Below, piece after piece: positions 19,074 through 27,447 of a stretch of 52,678 nucleotides of DNA. A program made the position numbers and the translations under genes. A model generated the notes under the pieces. That model saw only the letters and a list, made by a program, of their open reading frames with translations. It searched no databases and was not told the DNA's origin. Position 1 is the first letter of the stretch, and the number at the start of each line of letters is the position of its first letter. Source of the DNA: Azomonas macrocytogenes (GTDB lineage: Bacteria > Pseudomonadota > Gammaproteobacteria > Pseudomonadales > Pseudomonadaceae); assembly GCF_014191985.1 (NCBI RefSeq), contig NZ_JACHXI010000023.1, positions 1 to 52,678 of the forward strand, written 5' to 3'.

Positions 19074-20264
19074 ATGTCCGAACGCTTCCCAGGCTTTTCC
19101 ACCCGTGCCGTACACGCTGGCAACGACATCGACCGCCAAAGGGTCACCCAGCCCAAGATCCTGCCGATCTACCAGACCTCGGTGTTCGTCTACGAGTCGC
19201 TGGCGCAGGTCGACGACTTCCTGGCCGGCAATCCCGACAACTACATGTACACGCGCCTCGGCAATCCCAATCCGGCGGCGCTGGAGGCGCTGATCCGCGA
19301 ACTGGAAGGCGGCGAGGCGGCGTTGTTCTGCGCCTCCGGCATGGCCGCGATCAGCGCGGCGCTGCTGGGCAGTCTGGATAGCGGCGACCACCTGGTTGCC
19401 AGCCGCGAGTTGTACGGCACCACCCAGAGCTTGCTGGAAAAGGAACTGGCGCGCTTCGGCATCGCCGTCACGTTGGTGAATATCGGCGATCTGGTCGCTG
19501 TTGAAGCGGCGATCACGCCACGGACCCGATTGATCTACACGGAAACTGCCTCCAATCCATTGTTGCGGGTCAGCGACGTGCCGGCGCTGGCCGCGCTGGC
19601 GCAGTCGCACGATCTCAAGCTACTGGTGGACAACACCTTCCTGTCGCCGGCGCTGTTCCGTCCTCTGGACCACGGCGCCGACCTGGTGCTGCACAGCACC
19701 ACCAAGTACCTCAACGGCCACAGCGATGCCACCGGCGGCATCCTGGTCGGCGATGCCGAGTGGGTGGCTCGGGCGCGGCGCTTCCAGATCAACGCCGGCG
19801 GCAGCGCCAGCCCATTCGAGGCCTGGCTGACCTTTCGCGGCGCCAAGACTCTGGCCCTGCGCATGCAGGCCCATTCGCGCAATGCCCTGGCGCTGGCCGA
19901 AGCGCTGGAGGCGCATCCGAAGGTGGCGCGGGTGTACTACCCGGATCTGCCCTCGCACCCGAATCACACCCTGGCGCAACGGCTGTTTCCCCAGGGCAGT
20001 TCGGGCATGCTCAGCTTTACCCTCAAGGGCGGGCTGGACGAGGTGGACCGGCTGATCCAGGCCTTGCAGCTCGCGGTATTCGCCCCCTCGCTGGCCGGAG
20101 TGGCAACCAGCATCAGCCATCCGGGCAAGACCTCGCACCGCAACCTGAACTCGGAGACCCTCGCCGAGCTGGATATCCACGACGGCACCGTACGGGTCTC
20201 GGTAGGTATTGAGGAGAGTGTGGATATCGTCGGCGATTTCATCCAGGCGCTGGATCGGCTCTGA
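19074..20264 (+). CDS. Cys/Met metabolism PLP-dependent enzyme (cystathionine gamma-synthase / sulfhydrylase type)
   Basis: The 396-residue enzyme has the full trans-sulfuration family signature: PIYQTSVFVYES, NYMYTRLGNPNP (about residues 56-67), FCASGMAAISAALL, ETASNPLLRVSD, DNTFLSPALFRPLDHGADLVLHSTTKYLNGHSDATGG split around the PLP lysine K211, and SLAGVATSISHP near the end. Family members make or break C-S bonds (cystathionine synthases and lyases, O-acetylhomoserine sulfhydrylases); the exact reaction cannot be chosen from sequence alone. ATG 19074 is preferred over 19032 because the protein then begins like other members (SERFPGFSTRAVHAG). Its place after ssuD suggests use of newly released inorganic sulfur or salvage of organic sulfur. 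Confidence 0.88.
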   Translation: MSERFPGFSTRAVHAGNDIDRQRVTQPKILPIYQTSVFVYESLAQVDDFLAGNPDNYMYTRLGNPNPAALEALIRELEGGEAALFCASGMAAISAALLGSLDSGDHLVASRELYGTTQSLLEKELARFGIAVTLVNIGDLVAVEAAITPRTRLIYTETASNPLLRVSDVPALAALAQSHDLKLLVDNTFLSPALFRPLDHGADLVLHSTTKYLNGHSDATGGILVGDAEWVARARRFQINAGGSASPFEAWLTFRGAKTLALRMQAHSRNALALAEALEAHPKVARVYYPDLPSHPNHTLAQRLFPQGSSGMLSFTLKGGLDEVDRLIQALQLAVFAPSLAGVATSISHPGKTSHRNLNSETLAELDIHDGTVRVSVGIEESVDIVGDFIQALDRL

Positions 20265-20372
20265 TCCGCCGCTGCCCGGCAGGCAACAGCGAACGGGCAT
20301 TTTGTTTGGATACGGGTTTCGGGTTTATCCGGGGTGCGCATTTAACCATTTGAATAAATTGAGTTTTTATTG

Positions 20373-20388
20373 TGGCATGGATGTTGAG
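20373..20388 (+). promoter_or_regulatory. Weak sigma-54-like promoter upstream of the porin
   Basis: TGGCATG-GATG-TTGAG has the GG element (20374-20375) and correct 10-base spacing, but GA instead of GC at -12. An AT-rich tract precedes it. A half-conserved dyad, TGCCC-GGCAGG-CAACA, lies at 20273-20288. The combination suggests membership of the same regulon, less securely than the other sites. Confidence 0.4.
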
Positions 20389-20450
20389 ATGAGGCATGTC
20401 GCGTCTCCACCGAGGAGAAACGGCCATGATCAATCGACAGGAACCAGTCC

Positions 20451-21785
20451 ATGCAAAACTCAACCCGCGCCCTATCCTTTTCCGTTGCCATGAGCATTCC
20501 GCTGGCCGCGGTCGGAGAGGGTTTCTTCGAGGATGCCAGCTTTAAGGTGCTCAACCGAAATTTCTACATGACCCAGGATTATCGCAACGGTGACGGCATT
20601 ACCAACCCGCAGAATGGTGAGAACAAGAGCCGCAATTCCGAGTGGGCGCATGGTGTGATTGCCACCTTCCAGTCCGGCTTCACGCCGGGGGTGGTCGGTT
20701 TCGGGTTGGATGTCCGCGGCTTGTATGGGGTCAAATTGGACGGCGGCAACGGTCTGGTTGGTAATGGTACGTGCTGCAGTGGTCTCATTCCTCGGCGTGG
20801 CTATAACTATGATGGAAAGCCCAAGGATGAGTTTGGCAAGATCGACGTCGCGCTGAAGATGCGCCTGTTCGAGAATACTGAACTGCGTTATGGCGACCAC
20901 CATATAAAGAGTCCTGTACTGTATTCGAGCGACACCCGTCTACTGCCGCAGAGCTTTCGCGGCACGCTTTTCAACAATACTTCGATCAGGGGATTGACCC
21001 TGCAGGGTGGCAAGCTGGAGTCCTCCAGCGAACGTGCCGCCACTGCCCACAATGGTGATCTGGGTACCGCTTACGGCGGGCGCTTCAAGGAGTCCGACGA
21101 TTTTGTCTACGTGGGTGCCGATTATCGTTTCAACGACCGGCTCGCCGTCAAACTGCACCATGGCAAGCTTGATGACATTTGGAATCAGACGGCCCTGTAT
21201 GTCGACTGGACGCAACCCTTAGCCGAGAGCCTGAGCCTTAACGCAGGGTTCAAATACTTCCGTACCCGCGATACCGGCAAATCGCTGCTGGGCGATATCG
21301 ACAACGACTCCTGGAGCGCCCATGTCGGCCTGACCGCCGGCGCCCACGCCTTCACCCTGACGCATACTCGGATCGATAAGGACTCGCCATTCGATTATGT
21401 GTACAACACCTGGGATTTCTTCCTGAATACCGGCTCGCAAATATCCGACTTCAATAATCCTAACGAGCGCACCTGGATGTTCCGTTATGACTACGATTTT
21501 GCCGCTGTTGGCCTTCCCGGTCTGAGCTTCATTACCCGCTACGTGCGGGGTACCGATATCGACGGTCGCCACGTCGGGCCGGGCTATGCTGCCTACCAAG
21601 GCATCCGCGACGGTCGCCACTGGGAGCGTGACTTCTGGGTCACTTATGCGGTACAGGAAGGACCGGCGAAGGATCTGAGTTTCACCATCCTGCAAGCCAC
21701 TCACCGAGTAGGCGGTGGCCACACCGCCGAAGCCAACATCGACGAGCTGCGGCTGATCCTCGAATACCCTCTGAACCTGCTTTGA
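20451..21785 (+). CDS. OprD-family outer membrane porin
   Basis: The 444-residue protein starts with a signal peptide (MQNSTRALSFSVAMSIPLAAVGEG). It then has the OprD pattern: GFFEDASFKVLNRNFYMTQDYRNG, EWAHGVIATFQSGFTPG, a central QGGKLESSSER, FDYVYNTWDFFLNTG, and an alternating amphipathic C-terminus ending RLILEYPLNLL. OprD-type porins form 18-stranded specific channels for small organic acids and amino acids. Placed between the ssuD group and the monooxygenase/ABC operon, it likely admits an organosulfur substrate across the outer membrane; that substrate is unknown. A near-consensus sigma-54 promoter lies 63 bases upstream. Confidence 0.92.
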   Translation: MQNSTRALSFSVAMSIPLAAVGEGFFEDASFKVLNRNFYMTQDYRNGDGITNPQNGENKSRNSEWAHGVIATFQSGFTPGVVGFGLDVRGLYGVKLDGGNGLVGNGTCCSGLIPRRGYNYDGKPKDEFGKIDVALKMRLFENTELRYGDHHIKSPVLYSSDTRLLPQSFRGTLFNNTSIRGLTLQGGKLESSSERAATAHNGDLGTAYGGRFKESDDFVYVGADYRFNDRLAVKLHHGKLDDIWNQTALYVDWTQPLAESLSLNAGFKYFRTRDTGKSLLGDIDNDSWSAHVGLTAGAHAFTLTHTRIDKDSPFDYVYNTWDFFLNTGSQISDFNNPNERTWMFRYDYDFAAVGLPGLSFITRYVRGTDIDGRHVGPGYAAYQGIRDGRHWERDFWVTYAVQEGPAKDLSFTILQATHRVGGGHTAEANIDELRLILEYPLNLL

Positions 21786-21847
21786 CGAGCAGAGATTCTG
21801 TCTGGACGGACCTTGTGCGCCTGCCATTTTCCCCGCAGATCAGCAAC

Positions 21848-21863
21848 TGTTTCCACTTCAACA
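21848..21863. promoter_or_regulatory. TGTTK-N6-CAACA dyad (candidate SfnR-type enhancer)
   Basis: TGTTT-CCACTT-CAACA is a perfect match to the dyad consensus and is extended on each side (C...G) to CTGTTT/CAACAG. It lies about 85 bases upstream of the strong sigma-54 promoter at 21949, with an IHF consensus between. Confidence 0.65.
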
Positions 21864-21917
21864 GCCGATCAGCAGCCTGCCGTCTCCAGATACACTTTGG
21901 AATTCAATTTTTATTAT

Positions 21918-21930
21918 TAAGTTATTGATT
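21918..21930 (-). promoter_or_regulatory. Integration host factor consensus site
   Basis: On the minus strand AATCAATAACTTA fits the IHF consensus WATCAANNNNTTR without mismatch, inside an AT-rich stretch (21900-21946). Its position between the enhancer dyad and the sigma-54 promoter is where IHF bends DNA to bring an activator to the polymerase. Confidence 0.6.
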
Positions 21931-21948
21931 TTAAACTATTTATACTTG

Positions 21949-21964
21949 TGGCACGGTTTCTGCG
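21949..21964 (+). promoter_or_regulatory. Strong sigma-54 promoter for the monooxygenase/ABC operon
   Basis: TGGCACG-GTTT-CTGCG has a perfect -24 element (GG 21950-21951), GC at 21962-21963 and the required 10-base spacing. It lies about 80 bases before the ATG at 22044 and probably drives the whole run of genes to about 31056. Confidence 0.82.
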
Positions 21965-22043
21965 AAAGGTATCCCAGCGAGTGTGTCGTCCAGGCGGCGC
22001 GCTTTGACGAATTTGCCCGTAGGTACTTTTCAAGGAGAACCCC

Positions 22044-23450
22044 ATGCCTCGCGAAATCCGCCTCAATGCCTTCGAGATGAACTGCGTCGGCCACCAGTCC
22101 CCCGGGTTGTGGGCGCACCCACGCGATCGTGCCTGGCAGTACAAGGACCTGGAATACTGGACCGATCTGGCAAAATTGCTTGAGCGCGGCAAGCTCGACG
22201 GAATCTTCATCGCCGATGTGATCGGCATCTACGACGTGCTCAACGGCAACGGCGAGGCGGCGATCCGCCAGTCCACCCAGGTGCCGGTGAACGATCCGCT
22301 GGCGCTGATCACGCCGATGGCGCTGGTCACCGAACACCTGGGCTTCGGTCTGACCGCCTCGCTGACCTTTGAGCATCCCTATCCCTTCGCCCGGCGCCTT
22401 TCCACCCTGGATCACCTGACCAAGGGGCGTATCGGCTGGAACATCGTCACTTCCTATCTGGACAGCGGCGCGCGCAACCTGGGACAGAAAGCTTTGGGCG
22501 GCCACGATGATCGCTACGACTATGCCGACGAATACCTGGAAGTGCTCTACAAGCTGTTCGAGGGCAGCTGGGAGGAGGGCGCGGTACTGCGCGACCGCGA
22601 AAAGCGTATTTTCAGCGACCCGAGCAAGATCCACGAGATCAATCATCTTGGTAAACACTTCCAGGTGCCTGGTATCCACCTCTGCGAGCCTTCGCCGCAG
22701 CGCACTCCAGTGCTCTATCAGGCCGGCGCTTCCAATCGTGGCAAGCAGTTCGCCGCCGAGCATGCCGAGTGCGTGTTCGTCGCCGCGCCGTCCAAGGTCA
22801 TTCTCAAAAACGCCGTGGCCGACATCCGCCGCCGCGCCGCCGAAGCCGGTCGCGATCCGTACCAGGTGCGCATCTTCAACCTGCAAACGGTGATCCTCGG
22901 CGAGACCGATGCCCAGGCCCAGGCCAAGTGGCAGGACTACAAGTCCTACGTCAGCTACGAGGGCGCGCTGGCGCTGATCTCCGGCTGGACCGGTATCGAC
23001 TTCGGCCAGTACCGACCCGATCAGGTGCTCAAGCACATTCATACCAACGCCATTCAGTCGGCGGTCGAGGCGTTCTCCACGGCTGATCCGAACAAGCAGT
23101 GGACGGTCCGAGAACTGGCCGACTGGGTCGGTATCGGCGGTTTCGGTCCGTTGTTCGTCGGCAGCGCGCAAACTGTGGCCGATCAGTTGCAGGAATGGGT
23201 CGAGGAGACCGATGTGGACGGCTTCAACCTGGCCTACGCGGTGACCCACGAAACCTTCGTCGATGTGGTCGAGCTGCTGGTGCCCGAGTTGCAGAAGCGC
23301 GGCGCGTTCAAGACCGAATACGCGCCCGGCACCTTGCGCGAGAAGCTGTTCGGCGCCGGCCCGCGGCTGCCGGAGAGCCATCCGGGCGCCGGCTACCGTG
23401 ACCTCGCCGCCCTCGCGACGCAGCCCAGCAGCAAAGCGGCCATCGCTTGA
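22044..23450 (+). CDS. NtaA/SnaA/DszA-family FMN-dependent monooxygenase
   Basis: The 468-residue protein belongs to the nitrilotriacetate/DszA/DmoA branch of luciferase-like monooxygenases. It has IRLNAFEMNCVGHQSPGLW, YWTDLAKLLERGKLDGIFIADV, FARRLSTLDHLTKGRIGWN, VTSYLDSGARNLG, and the conserved CEPSPQRTPVLYQAGAS (about residues 215-231). DszA cleaves dibenzothiophene sulfone and DmoA cleaves dimethylsulfide, both with FMNH2. The substrate here is unknown, though C-S bond cleavage is likely from context. AGGAG precedes the ATG by a normal distance. It heads the operon that encodes a branched-chain-amino-acid-type transporter, behind a strong sigma-54 promoter. A paralogue lies at 34441-35868. 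Confidence 0.9.
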   Translation: MPREIRLNAFEMNCVGHQSPGLWAHPRDRAWQYKDLEYWTDLAKLLERGKLDGIFIADVIGIYDVLNGNGEAAIRQSTQVPVNDPLALITPMALVTEHLGFGLTASLTFEHPYPFARRLSTLDHLTKGRIGWNIVTSYLDSGARNLGQKALGGHDDRYDYADEYLEVLYKLFEGSWEEGAVLRDREKRIFSDPSKIHEINHLGKHFQVPGIHLCEPSPQRTPVLYQAGASNRGKQFAAEHAECVFVAAPSKVILKNAVADIRRRAAEAGRDPYQVRIFNLQTVILGETDAQAQAKWQDYKSYVSYEGALALISGWTGIDFGQYRPDQVLKHIHTNAIQSAVEAFSTADPNKQWTVRELADWVGIGGFGPLFVGSAQTVADQLQEWVEETDVDGFNLAYAVTHETFVDVVELLVPELQKRGAFKTEYAPGTLREKLFGAGPRLPESHPGAGYRDLAALATQPSSKAAIA

Positions 23451-23498
23451 CCCATCCTTGGTTACAGGCGGGCCACGAGGCCTGCGGGGAGAAATGCC

Positions 23499-24449
23499 AT
23501 GCGCGTGTATGAATCGGGTCTGGCCAGCGCCGACGCTTTGCCAGTCAATGCCGCCGAGTCGTTGCGGCGCTGGGCCGTCAGCCGCCCGCTCTCGATCGCC
23601 TTGTGCCACAAGCGGCGCGGGCGCTGGAAAGCCTGGCGCTGGGCCGAGGTGCCGCCCGAGGTCGCCCGGCTGGAGACCTTGTTGCGGCGCCAGGGATTCG
23701 GCTCTGATTCGCGCTTGGCGCTGTGCGGCGCCCTGGAACCAACGCTGATCCTGTTCGCCCTGGCGGCCCTGGCCGCCGGCGGCCAGGTTGTTTCGGCGGC
23801 GCGGCAGCTTGCGGGCGAAGAGCTGCGTGTGTGGCTGCTGCGCTACCGGCCGAGCCATGCCTTTTTGCAGAGTCGCGAGGCGGTCTCCCGCTGGCTGGAA
23901 GTCGGTGCCGAACAACCGCACGAGTTATTGCTGTTCTCCGCCCGATCGGCACCGCGCCAGCAAGGCAACTGCCGGGTGCTGCCGTTGGCCGGGCCGCCGG
24001 CCGTGGCATTGCCCCAGCCCTGGCAAGCATTCGAGGAACAGGACAGCCTGTGGAGCGAGGAGGGTAGCGAGTGGCGCGAAGGCTTGTCGCTGCTGCTTGA
24101 ACGCTGGTTGGATCGCGGTGAAGGTTTGGCCTTCCCGGAAAACAGCGAGTCGGCGGCGCGCGACCGTCGCGAGGTTTCTCCCGTCACTCTGTTGCTGTCG
24201 TCAGCGCGTCAGCAGGCGCTGGCCGAGGAGATCGAGCATCGCCTGGCACCTGCCGATAGCTGGCGTCGCCGACTGTGCGACTGGGCCGCGCGTGATACCC
24301 AGCGTGGTATTCGGCGCTGGATTGAAGGGCGGGTGCGCGAGCTGCTCGGCCTGCGTCGTCTGCGCACGATTCTTCCCGGACCCGCGTCGGTGGTGGCGCT
24401 GCCACACGCTTACGGCTGGCTTCGCGAGGACCGGGAGCAGGCCGCATGA
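23499..24449 (+). CDS. Degenerate ANL (acyl-CoA synthetase-like) protein lacking catalytic motifs
   Basis: The 316-residue protein begins like AMP-forming acyl-CoA synthetases: SLRRWAVSRPLSIALCHKRR, then GRWKAWRWAEV, LLRRQGFGSDSRLALCGALEP and ALAALAAGGQVV. Near the end, SWRRRLCDWA and RVRELLGLRRLRTILPG resemble the helical part of FadD-like ligases. The ATP-binding P-loop (S/T-S-G-T-T-G-x-P-K-G), the A8 hinge and the whole C-terminal domain are absent. Full ligase genes are common at this position in operons for branched-chain-amino-acid-type transporters, so this looks like a shortened descendant. The frame is intact, GC-rich and overlaps the next gene by 4 bases, so it is probably still translated. 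The function is unknown. Confidence 0.68.
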   Translation: MRVYESGLASADALPVNAAESLRRWAVSRPLSIALCHKRRGRWKAWRWAEVPPEVARLETLLRRQGFGSDSRLALCGALEPTLILFALAALAAGGQVVSAARQLAGEELRVWLLRYRPSHAFLQSREAVSRWLEVGAEQPHELLLFSARSAPRQQGNCRVLPLAGPPAVALPQPWQAFEEQDSLWSEEGSEWREGLSLLLERWLDRGEGLAFPENSESAARDRREVSPVTLLLSSARQQALAEEIEHRLAPADSWRRRLCDWAARDTQRGIRRWIEGRVRELLGLRRLRTILPGPASVVALPHAYGWLREDREQAA

Positions 24450-25231
24450 GCAGTGTTCCGAGTATCGAGGCGATCCTCGAGGTGCGCGATATCTCCCTGT
24501 CGTTCAAAGGCGTCAAGGCAATCTCCGGATTGTCGTTTGACGTGCGTCGCGGCGAGATCTGTGCGCTGATCGGCCCCAACGGCGCTGGCAAGAGTTCGCT
24601 GCTCAACATCCTCAACGGCGTGTATCGCCCGGATTCCGGAGAGGTGGTGTTCGAGACCGAGCACTTCCGCCGCATTCATCCACTGGAGGCGGCGCGCCGG
24701 GGTATCGGGCGTACCTTCCAGAACAATGCGCTGTTCAAGAAGATGGGCGTGCTCGACAACCTCCTCACTGGCCTGTCGCGGCACATGCGCAGCCATTTCT
24801 TCGAACAGGCCTTCGGCCTGCCGCGCGCCCGGCGTGAGGCGCAGCAGTTTCGTGAGCAGGCTGAGGGCATTCTCGAATTCCTCGAACTGCAACCCTGGCG
24901 CGAAGTGGCGGTGGGCAATCTCGCCTATGGCCTGCAAAAGCGCGTCGAACTGGGCCGCGCGCTGATCGCCGGACCGCGCCTGCTGCTGCTGGACGAGCCG
25001 ATGGCTGGAATGAACGCCGAGGAAAAGCACGAGATGAGTCGCTTCATCGCCGATGTCAACCGCGACCTAGGAACTACCGTGGTGCTGATCGAGCACGACA
25101 TCGGCGTGGTTATGGGCCTGTCCGATCATGTGGTCGTGCTCGACTACGGCCGCAAGGTTGGCGACGGCACGCCGGCCGAAGTGCAAGTTAATCCCGAAGT
25201 GATCGCCGCTTACCTGGGGACGCGGCATTAG
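24446..25231 (+). CDS. Branched-chain amino acid-type ABC transporter ATP-binding protein (LivG-like)
   Basis: The 261-residue ATPase shows Walker A GPNGAGKSS (about residue 42), the signature region GNLAYGLQKRVELGRAL (a Leu-Ala-Tyr-Gly-Leu-Gln variant of LSGGQ typical of this transporter class) and Walker B LLLLDEPMAGM. It ends with the LivG-type tail VQVNPEVIAAYLGTRH. It works with LivH- and LivM-like permeases and the LivF-like ATPase at 30295. It overlaps the preceding ANL-like gene by 4 bases. A 197-base gap with two strong hairpins separates it from the first permease gene. Confidence 0.92.
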   Translation: MSSVPSIEAILEVRDISLSFKGVKAISGLSFDVRRGEICALIGPNGAGKSSLLNILNGVYRPDSGEVVFETEHFRRIHPLEAARRGIGRTFQNNALFKKMGVLDNLLTGLSRHMRSHFFEQAFGLPRARREAQQFREQAEGILEFLELQPWREVAVGNLAYGLQKRVELGRALIAGPRLLLLDEPMAGMNAEEKHEMSRFIADVNRDLGTTVVLIEHDIGVVMGLSDHVVVLDYGRKVGDGTPAEVQVNPEVIAAYLGTRH

Positions 25232-25252
25232 AGGCTTTCTCCCTCTCCCCTG

Positions 25253-25380
25253 GCCCCTCTCCCACAAGTGGGCGAGGGGAGTATCGGGGCTGTTTTCCTT
25301 CTTCCGCAGGTGGACGGGGGAATGGCAGGGCAGTTCTCCCTCTCCCGCTTGCGGGAGAAGGCCGGGGAGAGGGGGTTTTT
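25253..25380 (+). repeat. Two hairpin-forming repeats between LivG-like and LivH-like genes
   Basis: The first hairpin pairs CCCCTCTCCCAC (25254-25265) with GTGGGCGAGGGG (25268-25279). The second has TCTCCCGC-TT-GCGGGAGA (25341-25358), followed by GGCCGGGGAGAGGGGG and five T. Such CCCTCTCCC/GGGAGAGGG units are common dispersed repeats in pseudomonads. Sitting inside an operon, the second could act as a partial terminator that lowers expression of the permease genes relative to the monooxygenase. Confidence 0.6.
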
Positions 25381-25428
25381 CGTTTTCCTCCTCCTACAGG
25401 TGAGCGCGGAAAATATTCAGGAGTCGAA

Positions 25429-26310
25429 ATGACCTTCTTTCTGGAAACGCTGATCGGCGGCCTGCTCGCCGGAACCCTGTATTCGCTGGTAGCCATCGGC
25501 TTCGTGCTGATCTACAAGGCCAGCGGTGTGTTCAACTTCGCCCAGGGCGCCATGCTGCTGTTCGCCGCGCTGACCTTCGTCAGCCTGCAGGAGCAGGGTG
25601 TGCCCTTCGTCCTGGCCCTGCTGCTGACCTCGGTGGTGATGGCCATCGGCGCGCTGATCATCGAGCGTGCCGTGCTGCGCCCGCTGGTCAACCGCTCGCA
25701 GATCACCCTGTTCATGGCCACCCTCGGCCTGTCCTTCATCATCGAGGGGCTGGCCCAGGGGCTGATGGGCGCCCAGGTGCGTGCGCTGGATCTGGGCATC
25801 GACGATGTGCCGCTGTTCTTCGGCGAGATCATGGTCAGCCAGTTCGATCTGGTGGCGGCGGCTACCGCGGCGCTGCTGGTGATCGTGCTGGCGCTGCTGT
25901 TCAACCACACGCGGATCGGCGTGTCGCTGCGCGCGGTAGCCGACGATACCCGTGCGGCCTTGTCCATCGGCATCAACCTGAACCGCATCTGGCAGATCGT
26001 CTGGGCGGTGGCCGGGGTGGTCGGGCTGGTCGCCGGGCTCCTGTGGGGCGCGCGCCAGGGAGTGCAGTTTTCCCTCTCGCTGGTGGTGCTCAAGGCGCTG
26101 CCGGTGCTGATCATCGGCGGCTTCACCTCCATCGGCGGGGCTATCGTCGGCGGGTTGATCGTCGGTGCGGCGGAAAATCTCGCCGAGGCTTACATCGGTC
26201 CGCTGATCGGCGGCGGCATCACGCCCTGGTTCGCCTACTTCCTCGCCCTGATCTTCCTCTACATCCGTCCCGCCGGTCTGTTCGGCGAGCGCACCATCGA
26301 ACGAGTGTGA
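25429..26310 (+). CDS. Branched-chain amino acid-type ABC permease (LivH-like)
   Basis: The 293-residue membrane protein begins TFFLETLIGGLLAGTLYSLVAIGFVLIYKAS, the standard LivH opening. It has about eight hydrophobic segments, the GINLNRIWQIVWAVAG loop, and a final YFLALIFLYIRPAGLFGE. It forms half of the inner-membrane channel with the LivM-like protein encoded 4 bases downstream. The family usually carries branched-chain amino acids, urea, amides or aromatic acids; here the sulfur context suggests an organosulfur substrate. Confidence 0.93.
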   Translation: MTFFLETLIGGLLAGTLYSLVAIGFVLIYKASGVFNFAQGAMLLFAALTFVSLQEQGVPFVLALLLTSVVMAIGALIIERAVLRPLVNRSQITLFMATLGLSFIIEGLAQGLMGAQVRALDLGIDDVPLFFGEIMVSQFDLVAAATAALLVIVLALLFNHTRIGVSLRAVADDTRAALSIGINLNRIWQIVWAVAGVVGLVAGLLWGARQGVQFSLSLVVLKALPVLIIGGFTSIGGAIVGGLIVGAAENLAEAYIGPLIGGGITPWFAYFLALIFLYIRPAGLFGERTIERV

Positions 26311-26314
26311 CCTC

Positions 26315-27379
26315 ATGACTGCAACCTCTCACCCTCTGTCCGCCGCTGTCGACAACGCCCCCGTGGAGTTGGTCGCCCGGCATCTGCCATGGCCTTTGCT
26401 GGTGCTGCTGGCGACTGCCTTCGGTGTGCTGCCCTGGCTGGGCAATGACTACTGGCTCAATGCCATTCTGATCCCGTTCCTAGTGCTGTCGCTGGCCGGG
26501 CTCGGCCTCAATCTGCTGACCGGTTATACCGGACAGACTTCGGTGGGTGCCGCCGGCTTCATGGCGGTGGGTGCCTTCGCCACCTACAGCCTGCTGTTGC
26601 GCGTACCGGGGCTGCCATTGCCACTGGCGTTGCTCGGCGGCGGGCTGATCGCTGCGGCGGTCGGTTTCCTGTTCGGCATTCCGAGTTCGCGAATCAAGGG
26701 CTTCTACCTGATGGTCACCACCCTGGCCGCGCAGTTCTTCCTCGAATGGGTATTCACCAAGTTCCCCTGGTTCTACAACTACAGCTCCTCCGGCACCATC
26801 AGTGCGCCGCGCCTGGAGCTGTTCGGCTACAGCCTGGCCTCGCCGGTGGGGCGTTACCTGCTGGTGTTGAGCACGGTGGTGCTGCTGACCTGGGTGGCGG
26901 TCAACCTGGTGCGTAGCCAGGTCGGCCGTAACTGGATGGCGATCCGCGACATGGATACCGCCGCGGCGGTGATCGGCATCCCGGTGGACCGTTACAAGCG
27001 CCTGGCCTTCGCCGTCAGTTCCTTCTACCTGGGCGTGGCCGGCGCGCTCTGGGCCTTCGCCTACCTGGGCACCGCCAGCGCCGGGAGCTTCGATATCAAC
27101 CGTTCGTTCCAGATCCTCTTCATCATCATTATCGGCGGCATGGGCAGCATCGCCGGTAACTTCGTCGGCGCCGCCTTCATCAGCCTGTTGCCGATCTTTC
27201 TCAATCAGGCCGGCCAGTGGTTGTTCGGCGGCCACGTCGATGCCGGGCAATTGCAGAACCTGCAAAAAATCATCTTCGGCGCATTGATCATCACCTTCCT
27301 GATCAAGGAGCCGGAGGGATTGATCCGCCTGCTCGATAATCTGCGCGAACGCTTGCGGGTCTGGCCGCTGCGTTTCTGA
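26315..27379 (+). CDS. Branched-chain amino acid-type ABC permease (LivM-like)
   Basis: The 354-residue membrane protein has the LivM pattern: GLGLNLLTGYTGQTSVGAAGFMAVGA (about residues 61-86), SSRIKGFYLMVTTLAAQFFLEW, a conserved RSQVGRNWMAIRDMDTAAAVIGI cytoplasmic loop that meets the ATPase, and IIIIGGMGSIAGNFVGAAFI. It ends LLDNLRERLRVWPLRF. It pairs with the LivH-like permease and begins 4 bases after that gene. The two binding-protein genes follow. Confidence 0.93.
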   Translation: MTATSHPLSAAVDNAPVELVARHLPWPLLVLLATAFGVLPWLGNDYWLNAILIPFLVLSLAGLGLNLLTGYTGQTSVGAAGFMAVGAFATYSLLLRVPGLPLPLALLGGGLIAAAVGFLFGIPSSRIKGFYLMVTTLAAQFFLEWVFTKFPWFYNYSSSGTISAPRLELFGYSLASPVGRYLLVLSTVVLLTWVAVNLVRSQVGRNWMAIRDMDTAAAVIGIPVDRYKRLAFAVSSFYLGVAGALWAFAYLGTASAGSFDINRSFQILFIIIIGGMGSIAGNFVGAAFISLLPIFLNQAGQWLFGGHVDAGQLQNLQKIIFGALIITFLIKEPEGLIRLLDNLRERLRVWPLRF

Positions 27380-27447
27380 TCGCTTTCGACCACCTGACCC
27401 GACCTCGGGAGGGATGAATCCATACCCAACCAGCAGAAGTGAAAGAC

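Noticed and set aside
21936-23921. 661-residue minus-strand open frame opposite the DszA-like gene
   Set aside because: Long antisense frames are common in GC-rich codons. The plus-strand frame has complete monooxygenase motifs.
25236-25380. CRISPR-like or tandem repeat array
   Set aside because: There are only two unlike hairpins and no regular repeat-spacer pattern. They fit common dispersed palindromic repeats.
25417-26316. Long minus-strand open frame opposite the LivH-like gene
   Set aside because: It is a low-complexity His/Gln/Asp-rich mirror of GC-rich membrane-protein codons. The plus strand encodes a clear LivH-like permease.
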